Source: Afifella pfennigii DSM 17143 (GTDB taxonomy: Bacteria; Pseudomonadota; Alphaproteobacteria; Rhizobiales; Afifellaceae). Taken from it: 64,000 nt of DNA. Below, one piece after another: positions 35,869-42,976 of this stretch. The notes beneath the pieces are model-generated. The model was not told where the DNA came from, did no database searches, and saw only the letters and a list, made by a program, of their open reading frames with translations. The DNA lies in NCBI RefSeq assembly GCF_000688515.1, contig NZ_JHZK01000001.1:1-64000 (forward strand), in the 5' to 3' direction. The first letter of the stretch is position 1. Every line of letters starts with the position of its first letter. The position numbers were made by a program, and so were the translations under genes.

Positions 35869-36321
35869 ATGACGTTTCGGCCAATGATGAGCGAGAAAGA
35901 GGTTGAGGCCTTTCTCGACCGCGAGTTTCCCCAAATCCACATGAACGGCCGCGTCTATTCGGTCGCCGAAATCCGGCCGGGCGAGGCGGTGATGCGCCTC
36001 GATGCGGCCGAGGCGCATTTGCGGCCCGGCGGCACCGTCTCCGGCCCGACGCTCTTCGCCCTTTCCGACCTTGCCGCCTATGTGGCGATCCTCGCCCATA
36101 TCGGCCCGGTGGCGCTCGCCGTCACCACCAACCTTTCCATCAACTTCTTGCGGAAGCCGCCACCGGGACCGCTTCTGGGAACCTGTCGCATTTTGAAGCT
36201 CGGCAAGCGCCTTGCCGTGACGGAGATCGCCATCGCTCCGCCGGGTTCGGAGGATCTGGTCGCCCACGCCACCGCCACCTATTCCATTCCGCCGCACCGG
36301 GATCAGTCGAAGGTATCATGA
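35869..36321 (+). CDS. PaaI-family (hotdog fold) thioesterase
   Basis: The 150-residue hotdog protein includes MRLDAAEAHLRPGGTVSGPT, LFALSDLAAYVAILAHIGP, AVTTNLSINFLRKPPPG and LAVTEIAIAPPGSEDLVAHA, as in 4HBT/PaaI acyl-CoA thioesterases. It would hydrolyse a CoA thioester. Substrate unknown. It is divergent from the enoyl-CoA hydratase gene, consistent with a shared acyl-CoA theme but not proof of a pathway. Confidence 0.88.
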   Translation: MTFRPMMSEKEVEAFLDREFPQIHMNGRVYSVAEIRPGEAVMRLDAAEAHLRPGGTVSGPTLFALSDLAAYVAILAHIGPVALAVTTNLSINFLRKPPPGPLLGTCRILKLGKRLAVTEIAIAPPGSEDLVAHATATYSIPPHRDQSKVS

Positions 36322-36383
36322 TACCGTCTTTACAAGCCTCTGATTTTGGGTCATTTTTCAGACCACGTCATCCATATTGTGAC

Positions 36384-36412
36384 TTGACAGAGGCGGATTT
36401 TCTCCCCTATCT
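36384..36412 (+). promoter_or_regulatory. Candidate promoter of rplM-rpsI
   Basis: TTGACA at 36384-36389 and CTATCT at 36407-36412 are separated by 17 bases, about 75 bases before rplM. It is the best housekeeping-sigma-like promoter seen in the window. The transcript leader would hold a small hairpin, GCCAAG-GGCGCG-CTTGGC at 36439-36456, which could be an autoregulatory site for L13 or S9. Confidence 0.6.
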
Positions 36413-36487
36413 GCCGCCGACTGCGCACGGGCCTTCTCGCCAAGGGCGCGCTTGGCCTCCGAGCGAGGCTTCCCAAAGAGGACGACA

Positions 36488-36952
36488 ATGAAAACCTATT
36501 CCGCGAAGGCGGCGGAGATCGACAAGAAATGGATCCTCATCGACGCTGAGGGCCTTGTCGTCGGCCGCCTTGCCTCCATCGTGGCCATGCGCCTCAGGGG
36601 CAAGCACAAGCCGAGCTTCACGCCGCATATGGACGACGGCGACAACGTCGTCGTCATCAACGCCGACAAGGTGGTCTTCACCGGCCGCAAGCTCGACCAG
36701 AAGAAGTATCACTGGCACACGGGCTATCCGGGCGGCATCAAGGAGCGCACGGCGCGCAAGCTGATCGAGGGCCGCTTTCCCGAGCGCGTCGTGGAAAAGG
36801 CGGTGGAGCGCATGCTTCCGCGCGGCCCGCTCGGCCGCAAGCAGCTGAAGAATCTGAGGGTCTATGCCGGCGCGGAGCATCCGCATGCCGCGCAGCAGCC
36901 GGAGGCATTGGATGTCGCCGCCCTCTCCAAGAAGAATGTGAGGGTGTTCTGA
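36488..36952 (+). CDS. rplM: 50S ribosomal protein L13
   Basis: The 154-residue product is standard for L13: [72 protein letters not shown] and [20 protein letters not shown]. It is the first gene of the conserved rplM-rpsI operon. The start at 36488 lies behind AGAGGACGAC; the longer upstream frame is noncoding leader. Confidence 0.98.
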   Translation: MKTYSAKAAEIDKKWILIDAEGLVVGRLASIVAMRLRGKHKPSFTPHMDDGDNVVVINADKVVFTGRKLDQKKYHWHTGYPGGIKERTARKLIEGRFPERVVEKAVERMLPRGPLGRKQLKNLRVYAGAEHPHAAQQPEALDVAALSKKNVRVF

Positions 36953-36953
36953 T

Positions 36954-37433
36954 ATGGCCGAAACACTGCAAGATCTGTCGGAACTCGGTGACGCCGCCGA
37001 GACGGCGCAGCCGGAAGCCCCGGTGCATGTGCAGAAGCTCGACGAGCATGGCCGCGCCTATGCCACCGGCAAGCGCAAGGACGCCGTCGCCCGCGTCTGG
37101 GTGAAGCCCGGCTCCGGCCGCATCACCGTCAACGACAAGGATTACACGGAGTATTTCGGTCGTCCGGTGCTGCAGATGATCATCGAGCAGCCGATCCTCG
37201 TCGTCGACCGCAACGGCCAGTACGACATCCTGGCCACCGTCTCCGGCGGCGGCCTTTCCGGCCAGGCCGGCGCGCTGCGCCATGGCATCTCCAAGGCGCT
37301 GACGCATTACGAACCGGAGCTGCGCGGCATCCTCAAGAAGGTCGGCTTCCTGACCCGCGACCCGCGCGTGGTGGAGCGCAAGAAGTACGGCAAGGCAAAG
37401 GCCCGCCGGTCCTTCCAGTTCTCCAAGCGCTGA
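36954..37433 (+). CDS. rpsI: 30S ribosomal protein S9
   Basis: The 159-residue product starts one base after the rplM stop. The core [20 protein letters not shown], the [20 protein letters not shown] region, [18 protein letters not shown], and the basic C-terminal tail ending in QFSKR identify S9. The N-terminal extension of about 30 acidic residues before the core is common in alphaproteobacteria. A Rho-independent terminator follows. Confidence 0.98.
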   Translation: MAETLQDLSELGDAAETAQPEAPVHVQKLDEHGRAYATGKRKDAVARVWVKPGSGRITVNDKDYTEYFGRPVLQMIIEQPILVVDRNGQYDILATVSGGGLSGQAGALRHGISKALTHYEPELRGILKKVGFLTRDPRVVERKKYGKAKARRSFQFSKR

Positions 37434-37457
37434 GCGATCTCTTTTTCGCCATTTCGG

Positions 37458-37488
37458 AAAGGGCGGGCCCTCCGGTCCGCCCTTTTTG
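37458..37488 (+). terminator. Rho-independent terminator of rplM-rpsI
   Basis: AAAGGGCGG and CCGCCCTTT form a 9-bp stem with a 10-base loop, and the 3' arm runs into TTTTTG. It begins 24 bases after the rpsI stop. Confidence 0.9.
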
Positions 37489-37620
37489 TTGTGCGACCGG
37501 ATATTGCCCGAGGCGGAAGCGGCCGAGCGTCGACGGCAAACGCCGGCGCAATACGCGAGCGCCTCCCCTAGAGCCGAACGCCCACTGGCCAGCTCGCGCG
37601 CCCCCTGCTAGAGCCGGCGC

Positions 37621-38571
37621 ATGTCCGAGAAACCTTCCATCGACCACGCCTTTCGCGCCACCGAGCTGAAAGGCGGCGCACACGATCCGACCTATGCCGG
37701 CGCCCTTTCCTTCATGCGCCGCAAATATTCGCGCGATCTTTATGGCATCGACGCGGCCATCCTTGGCGTTCCGCTCGACGTCGCCGTCACCAACCGTCCC
37801 GGCGCCCGCTTCGGCCCCGCCGCGATCCGCCGAGCCTCGGCGATCTTCGACGGCGACCCGCAATATCCCTTCGGCATCGAGCTGTTCGAGGATCTCGCCG
37901 TCATCGATTATGGCGACGTCGATCTGCCGCTGCACCACCCGCTGAAGATCTCGGCCGCCATCGAGGCGGAGGCCGCCCGCATCGTGGCCGCCGGGGTGCA
38001 TCTGTTCGCACTCGGCGGCGACCACTTCGTCACCTGGCCGCTTCTGAAAGCGCAGGCGGCACGGCACGGCCCGCTCGCCCTTGTTCAGTTCGACGCCCAT
38101 CAGGACACCTGGCCGGACGACGGCGAGCAGCTCTCCCATGGCAGCTTCGTGTTGCGCGCCGTTCGCCAGGGCATCGTCGATCCGGAGCGCTCCATCCAGA
38201 TCGGCATCCGCACGGTCGCCCCGGAGACCTGCGGCATCGAGATCATCCACGCCTATGACTGGCAGGCGATGAGCGCGACCGAGGCCGCCGAGCGCATCAA
38301 AGCGCGCGTCGGCGCGGCGCCGGCCTATCTCACCTTCGATATCGACTGCCTGGACCCCGCCTTCGCGCCGGGCACGGGAACGCCGGTCGCGGGCGGACCG
38401 TCATCGGCGCTGGCGCTGATGACGCTGGCAAGCCTCGGCGGGGTGAAGTTCGTCGGCGGCGACGTGGTGGAGGTCTCCCCGCCCTATGACCATGCCGATG
38501 TGACGGCGATCGCCGCCGCCACGGTGGCGCAGCACTATCTCGGGCTCCTGGCGCTGAAACGCGCCCGGTGA
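37621..38571 (+). CDS. speB: Agmatinase (ureohydrolase family)
   Basis: The 316-residue ureohydrolase contains the dimanganese ligands in FALGGDHFVTWPL, VQFDAHQDTWPD and TFDIDCLDPAFAPGTGTP. The PGTGTPVAGG ending resembles agmatinase rather than arginase. It would hydrolyse agmatine to putrescine and urea, though guanidinobutyrase or related activities are possible. Next to it, in convergent orientation, is a dimethylarginine dimethylaminohydrolase, so the pair handles guanidino compounds. The PLP decarboxylase near 3560 offers another putrescine route. Confidence 0.9.
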   Translation: MSEKPSIDHAFRATELKGGAHDPTYAGALSFMRRKYSRDLYGIDAAILGVPLDVAVTNRPGARFGPAAIRRASAIFDGDPQYPFGIELFEDLAVIDYGDVDLPLHHPLKISAAIEAEAARIVAAGVHLFALGGDHFVTWPLLKAQAARHGPLALVQFDAHQDTWPDDGEQLSHGSFVLRAVRQGIVDPERSIQIGIRTVAPETCGIEIIHAYDWQAMSATEAAERIKARVGAAPAYLTFDIDCLDPAFAPGTGTPVAGGPSSALALMTLASLGGVKFVGGDVVEVSPPYDHADVTAIAAATVAQHYLGLLALKRAR

Positions 38572-38578
38572 GGGTCGG

Positions 38579-39364
38579 TCAAAAGCGGATGGACATGCAG
38601 GAGAGGCCACCATCGAGGAGCTCCGCCTGGGTGACCGGTGTCGTCAGCACTTCGTAACCCATGACGGAAAGCATCTCCGCCGTCTCGCGATATCCGGAGG
38701 CGATCAGCATCACCGCATTGAGGCGCAGCGCGTTGGCGGCCGCCTCCTCGCCTTCTGGCGTCTCCACGACGCGGTAGCCGGAAAAGACGCCCGAGCGCGC
38801 CAGCAGAGGCACGGCCAGAACCGTCTCCTCGTCGAGAAGCGCACAGCCGGTCTTCAGGTGCAACAGCCCCTCCGGCATCGCCACCGGCCGCAGCGGATAG
38901 CCCCAATCGGCGAGAATGCGCGAAAGCGCCTGAAGCCCCTCCTCGTCGGTGCGTCGCGACAGCCCGGCAATCACTTCCCTGCCGGTGAAGAGGAGGTCGC
39001 CACCATCGACATACCCCTGTTGCAGTTCCGTCAGCTCGACGAACGCGGCGAGCGCATCTGCGATCTCGTCGGTCTCTTCCTCGCGGCTCGGCGCCGACAT
39101 ACGCAGGAGCACGCCCCCCTCCGGCAGGACGAAGGCCGGATCCTCCACGAAGACCGAATCCGGCAGTTCCGGCAGAGCCGGCTCGACATGGACGCTGAGC
39201 CCCGCCGCTTCAAGCGCGGCGCGATAGGCAAGATGCTCCGAAAGGAAGCTGTCGAAGCTCGGATCGCCACGATCCTCGGCCCTGAGGCCTGAGACGACGC
39301 TCGGCGCCGGCTCGCGAAGGATGGCCCGGGTGAAACGATAGGCGGCGGCGGGATCGGACAGCAT
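38579..39364 (-). CDS. Dimethylarginine dimethylaminohydrolase (guanidino-group modifying)
   Basis: The 261-residue protein has the pentein fold of DDAH. YRFTRAILREPAPSVVSGL is at the N-terminus, PDSVFVEDPAFVLP holds the substrate carboxylates, the catalytic histidine lies in EGLLHLKTGCALLDEE, and the nucleophilic cysteine in DGGLSCMSIRF at the extreme C-terminus. It hydrolyses methylated arginines to citrulline and methylamines. It converges with agmatinase, eight bases between stops. Confidence 0.92.
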   Translation of the reverse strand: MLSDPAAAYRFTRAILREPAPSVVSGLRAEDRGDPSFDSFLSEHLAYRAALEAAGLSVHVEPALPELPDSVFVEDPAFVLPEGGVLLRMSAPSREEETDEIADALAAFVELTELQQGYVDGGDLLFTGREVIAGLSRRTDEEGLQALSRILADWGYPLRPVAMPEGLLHLKTGCALLDEETVLAVPLLARSGVFSGYRVVETPEGEEAAANALRLNAVMLIASGYRETAEMLSVMGYEVLTTPVTQAELLDGGLSCMSIRF

Positions 39365-39452
39365 CGTGCGGGCATAGAGACTTGGCGCCAGGAGGACAAG
39401 GCGGCGCCCGCCCCCGCTTGCAAGCGCGCCGCGTCATGCTTAAGCCCCGCGG

Positions 39453-41333
39453 ATGCTTCAACTCTCTGGTCTCACGCTGCGCATCGCCGGACGCACCTTG
39501 ATCGACAAGGCGAGCCTCTCCCTGCCGACGGGCTCCAAGGTCGGCCTCGTCGGCCGCAACGGCACCGGCAAGACGACTTTGTTTCGCGCCATCGCCGGCG
39601 ACATCGCCCCCGACGAGGGCGAGATCATCCTGCCCAAGCGCGCCCGTATCGGCCGCGTCCTGCAGGAGGCGCCGGGCGGACCGGAAACCCTCTTGCAGAC
39701 CGTGCTGGCCGCCGACGAGGAGCGCACCCGCCTGCTGGCCGAGACAAAGACGGCCAAGGAGGGCGGGCGCATCGGCGAGATCCATACGCGCCTTGCCGAG
39801 ATCGGCGCACACGAGGCGGAGGCCCGCGCCGCGCGCATCCTGAAGGGCCTGGGGTTCGACGACGAGGCCCAGAACCGGCCATGCGCCGAGTTTTCCGGCG
39901 GCTGGCGTATGCGCGTGGCGCTCGCCGCGGTGCTTTTCTCAGAGCCCGATCTCCTGCTTCTCGACGAGCCGACCAACTATCTCGATCTGGAAGGCGCGCT
40001 CTGGCTGGAGCGCTACATCGCCCGCTACCGCCATTCCGCCATCCTGATCTCCCACGACCGCGACCTTCTCAACAATGCCGTGCGCTCCATCGTGCATCTG
40101 TCGGAGGCCAAGCTGACGCTCTATGCCGGCGGCTACGACAGCTTCGAGCGCCAACGCGCCGAGCGCCAGGCCCTGCAGGCCAAGCTGAAGGACAAGCAGG
40201 AAGCCCAGCGCAAGCACATGCAGGCTTTCGTCGACCGCTTCCGCGCCAAGGCATCGAAGGCCCGCCAGGCGCAGTCGCGCCTCAAGGCGCTGGCAAGGTT
40301 GCAGCCGGTGGCGACGATCGCCGACGAGACCGTGCTGCCCTTCCGCTTTCCGGAGCCGGAAAAGCGGGCCGCCCCGCCGATCATGCAGCTTGAAGGGGTC
40401 TCGGTCGGCTACGCGCCCGGCGCGCCGGTTCTGAAGGGCCTCGATCTCAGGATCGACGACGACGACCGCATCGCCCTTCTCGGCGCCAACGGTAACGGCA
40501 AGTCGACCTTCGCCAAGCTTATTTCCGGCCAATTGGAGCCAGAGACGGGCACGCTGAAGCGCTCCAACAAGCTGAAGATCGGCTATTTCGCCCAGCACCA
40601 GCTCGACGAGCTTATCCCCGGCCAGTCGGCCGTGGACCATGTCCGCGCCCGCCTTGACGGCCTCACCGAGGCGCAGCTCCGATCCCGCGTCGCTCAGATG
40701 GGCCTCGCCACCCAGAAGATGGACACCAAGGCGAAGGACCTTTCCGGCGGCGAGAAGGCCCGGCTCCTGATGGGGCTTGCCGCCCTGTCGCGCCCGCATC
40801 TTCTGATTCTCGACGAGCCGACGAATCACCTCGACGTCGACAGCCGCGAGGCGCTGATTCACGCCCTCAACGACTATTCCGGCGCCGTTATCCTCATCAG
40901 CCACGACCGCCATCTGATCGAGGCCTCCGTCGACCGTCTCTGGCTGACGGCGAACGGCACGGTGCGGCCTTACGAAGGCGATATCGAGGAATACCGGCGC
41001 GAGGTGCTGGAGGGCCCCGCGCGCAAGAGCGGGGAGAACCGCGCGGCCCCCGCACCGGCGCGCCGGAGCCAGGCCGATCGCCGCAAGCAGGCCGCCCCGA
41101 TCCGCCAGAAAATGAAAGAATGCGAACGCTTGGTCGAAGTCTTCAGCAAAGAGATTGAAGAGTTGGACGACCGCCTCGCCGATGCCGCCCTACACCGCGG
41201 CGATCCGGAAAGGGCCGCGCGCTACGCCAGAAAGCGCGCCGAGAAGGCCGCCATGCTGGAGCGGCTGGAGGAGCGCTGGATCGAGCTTGGCGCCATGCTG
41301 GAAGAGATCGACGTCGAAGAGAACGCCGTCTAA
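39453..41333 (+). CDS. ABC-F family ATPase (YheS/Uup-like)
   Basis: A 626-residue soluble protein with two ABC domains: Walker A GRNGTGKTT and GANGNGKST, signatures FSGGWRMRVALA and LSGGEKARLLMG, and Walker [13 protein letters not shown] and [12 protein letters not shown]. The charged inter-domain linker is long (about residues 230-290, rich in KAKLKDKQEAQRKHMQAF). A coiled-coil-like C-terminal tail follows (KMKECERLVEVFSKEIEELD). The tail and the FSGG-W signature suit the YheS/Uup group of ribosome-associated ATPases. No membrane domain. Which ribosomal site it serves is unknown. Confidence 0.92.
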   Translation: MLQLSGLTLRIAGRTLIDKASLSLPTGSKVGLVGRNGTGKTTLFRAIAGDIAPDEGEIILPKRARIGRVLQEAPGGPETLLQTVLAADEERTRLLAETKTAKEGGRIGEIHTRLAEIGAHEAEARAARILKGLGFDDEAQNRPCAEFSGGWRMRVALAAVLFSEPDLLLLDEPTNYLDLEGALWLERYIARYRHSAILISHDRDLLNNAVRSIVHLSEAKLTLYAGGYDSFERQRAERQALQAKLKDKQEAQRKHMQAFVDRFRAKASKARQAQSRLKALARLQPVATIADETVLPFRFPEPEKRAAPPIMQLEGVSVGYAPGAPVLKGLDLRIDDDDRIALLGANGNGKSTFAKLISGQLEPETGTLKRSNKLKIGYFAQHQLDELIPGQSAVDHVRARLDGLTEAQLRSRVAQMGLATQKMDTKAKDLSGGEKARLLMGLAALSRPHLLILDEPTNHLDVDSREALIHALNDYSGAVILISHDRHLIEASVDRLWLTANGTVRPYEGDIEEYRREVLEGPARKSGENRAAPAPARRSQADRRKQAAPIRQKMKECERLVEVFSKEIEELDDRLADAALHRGDPERAARYARKRAEKAAMLERLEERWIELGAMLEEIDVEENAV

Positions 41334-41581
41334 AGGCGCAACGGACTTCGCCAACAGGGGTCTGATCCCGGCATATTTCAAGATGGCGGATTGCCGCCCG
41401 CCGCCCGCGGGCGTGGTCGCCGGATGGCGGCCTCCCCCGGCCCTGTCGCTACCATCTCGCCCTCGACCGAGCCTTGCTGTGAACCGAGCCTCACCCGCAC
41501 GAGGCCGACAAAGCGTTTACTCCGAATAACATAGCTATAACGTGGAAAGATTCCAAAAATAACTCTGGAATACTGATACGA

Positions 41582-41593
41582 TTAACGCGTTAA
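41582..41593. promoter_or_regulatory. Perfect palindrome TTAACGCGTTAA upstream of pioA
   Basis: A 12-bp perfect palindrome in the AT-rich region about 250 bases before pioA. It might be a regulator site. The TTAA ends recall CtrA half-sites, but the spacing (4 rather than 7 bases) does not fit. Confidence 0.35.
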
Positions 41594-41606
41594 GCATTAT
41601 ATTTAA

Positions 41607-41627
41607 CAATGATAACTGTAATCATTG
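41607..41627. promoter_or_regulatory. Inverted repeat CAATGAT-N7-ATCATTG upstream of pioA
   Basis: Perfect 7-bp arms with a 7-base spacer give a 21-bp dyad, the size expected of a dimeric regulator site. It lies 55 bases upstream of the TTGACA element, in an activator-like position. The regulator is unknown. Confidence 0.45.
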
Positions 41628-41681
41628 TGAATTATAAAGCACAAATCGCCAGTCAAACATGATTGTGTTGCATTTTTGTCG

Positions 41682-41710
41682 TTGACACATACGTTTTAGG
41701 CCGTTTAGTT
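41682..41710 (+). promoter_or_regulatory. Candidate pioABC promoter
   Basis: TTGACA at 41682-41687 is followed after 17 bases by TTAGTT at 41705-41710, a weak -10. Another AT-rich -10-like element, TATAGA, lies at 41733-41738. A good -35 with a poor -10 would suit activated expression. Confidence 0.35.
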
Positions 41711-41844
41711 TTCTTCGACAATTAGTTAACACTATAGATATTTCGATCACTCTCCGCTTGGGCAAGGCGGAAAGTCATCCAGGCAGGCAAAAGCCTGAAC
41801 AAGCCGCGTGAATGACCGTCATTTGCGCGCATAGGGGGGAATAC

Positions 41845-42867
41845 ATGGCACGATCAGACGGCCTCGGCCGTGCGCTTCTTGTCGTCCAGCGTTTTGCGCT
41901 TGCAAGTATCCTTGCAGCGTCGGCATCCATCACGCTCGCGCTTCTCGGGCCGGCGGTTTCTACTTCCGCCAAGGCCCAGCAGGCAACTCAGGCAGCGCTC
42001 GTGCGCTCGGCGCCTGGCGATCCGCTGGGCCGCTACTATGTCGGCTCCGAGCCTTGCCGCACCTGCCACGCCGGAGACTTCCAGGAGTTCAAGCACACGA
42101 TGATGGGCCGGCTCCAGGAAACCGGTCAGCCGACGAAGGTCGGCAAGATGGAATGCGAAACCTGCCATGGGCCGGGCTCCTCGCATGTCAATAATGGCGG
42201 CGGGCGCAACGATATCGGCGCCGGCGTCATCCGTTCCTTCCGCAAGGACGACCCGCGCTCCAAGCCGAGCGACATCAACGCCGTCTGCCTGACCTGCCAC
42301 GAGAAGGGCGACCGCACCTATTGGCAGGGCAGCACCCACCAGACACGCAACGTCGCCTGCACCAGCTGCCACACGGTGATGAAGCGCACCTCGCCGAAGA
42401 TGCAGCTGGCCAAGACCAACGTCATGGACACCTGCTTCCAGTGCCACAAGGACAGGCGCGCCCAGTCCGTGCGCACGGCGCATATGCCCATGCGCGAGGG
42501 CAAGATGGATTGCGGCGACTGCCACAACCCGCATGGCGGCCCGAATGAGAAGATGCTGCGCGGCGCCACGGTGAACGACACCTGCTACACCTGTCACGCC
42601 GACAAGCGCGGGCCCTTCCTGTTCGAGCATCCGCCGGTCCGCGAGAACTGCCTCAATTGCCACGAGCCGCATGGCTCCATGAACCGCAACCTGTTGGTGG
42701 TGATGCGGCCCCGGCTCTGCCAGCGCTGCCATACGCCTGGCCGTCACAACGGCAACCCGGCGCTCGGCCCGGCCGCGAACCGCTTCATGGTCAACAGCTC
42801 GTGCCAGAACTGCCACACCAACATCCACGGCTCCAACAGCCCGTCGGGGCGGCGTTGGCACCGCTAA
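41845..42867 (+). CDS. pioA: Decaheme c-type cytochrome, PioA/MtrA family
   Basis: The 340-residue periplasmic cytochrome has a long signal peptide (hydrophobic part FALASILAASASITLALLGP, likely cut after AKA near residue 44). Exactly ten CXXCH heme-binding motifs follow, from CRTCH at residue 71 to CQNCH at residue 320. MtrA/PioA proteins insert into an MtrB/PioB barrel and form a heme wire across the outer membrane. Here flow should be inward, from ferrous iron or a cathode. The ATG at 41845 follows AGGGGGG. An earlier in-frame ATG (41812) would add 11 residues. The Rhodopseudomonas PioA is, from memory, longer with an N-terminal extension; this one is compact like MtrA. Confidence 0.93.
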   Translation: MARSDGLGRALLVVQRFALASILAASASITLALLGPAVSTSAKAQQATQAALVRSAPGDPLGRYYVGSEPCRTCHAGDFQEFKHTMMGRLQETGQPTKVGKMECETCHGPGSSHVNNGGGRNDIGAGVIRSFRKDDPRSKPSDINAVCLTCHEKGDRTYWQGSTHQTRNVACTSCHTVMKRTSPKMQLAKTNVMDTCFQCHKDRRAQSVRTAHMPMREGKMDCGDCHNPHGGPNEKMLRGATVNDTCYTCHADKRGPFLFEHPPVRENCLNCHEPHGSMNRNLLVVMRPRLCQRCHTPGRHNGNPALGPAANRFMVNSSCQNCHTNIHGSNSPSGRRWHR

Positions 42868-42884
42868 GCGCAAACACGAACAAC

Positions 42885-42909
42885 GCGGCGGCCGCCTGAT
42901 GGCCGCCGC
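42885..42909 (+). other. Intercistronic hairpin between pioA and pioB
   Basis: GCGGCGGCC-GCCTGAT-GGCCGCCGC is a perfect 9-bp GC stem with a 7-base loop, 17 bases after the pioA stop and 68 bases before pioB. No T-run follows. It may protect the pioA message or partly attenuate transcription. Confidence 0.7.
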
Positions 42910-42976
42910 AGGGAATGCAACGCAAGGATAGAGATTAACAGTAGGCTCGAGAGGGCTTTATCGGGGGGACAAAGCC

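Larger units (their letters stand above)
41334..41844. other. AT-rich regulatory region before pioABC
   Basis: This roughly 510-base stretch has no gene. The first 190 bases keep the genome's GC-rich character. From about 41515 to 41755 the sequence becomes strikingly AT-rich, unlike anything else in the window, and contains two palindromes and a TTGACA element. Small hairpins (for example AGGC-AGGCAAAA-GCCT near 41780) lie in the presumed leader. No classical FNR/FixK box was found. Confidence 0.65.

Noticed and set aside
41515-41844. FixK/FNR or CtrA box before pioA
   Set aside because: No TTGAT-N4-ATCAA site was found; TTAA elements exist but not with the seven-base CtrA spacing.
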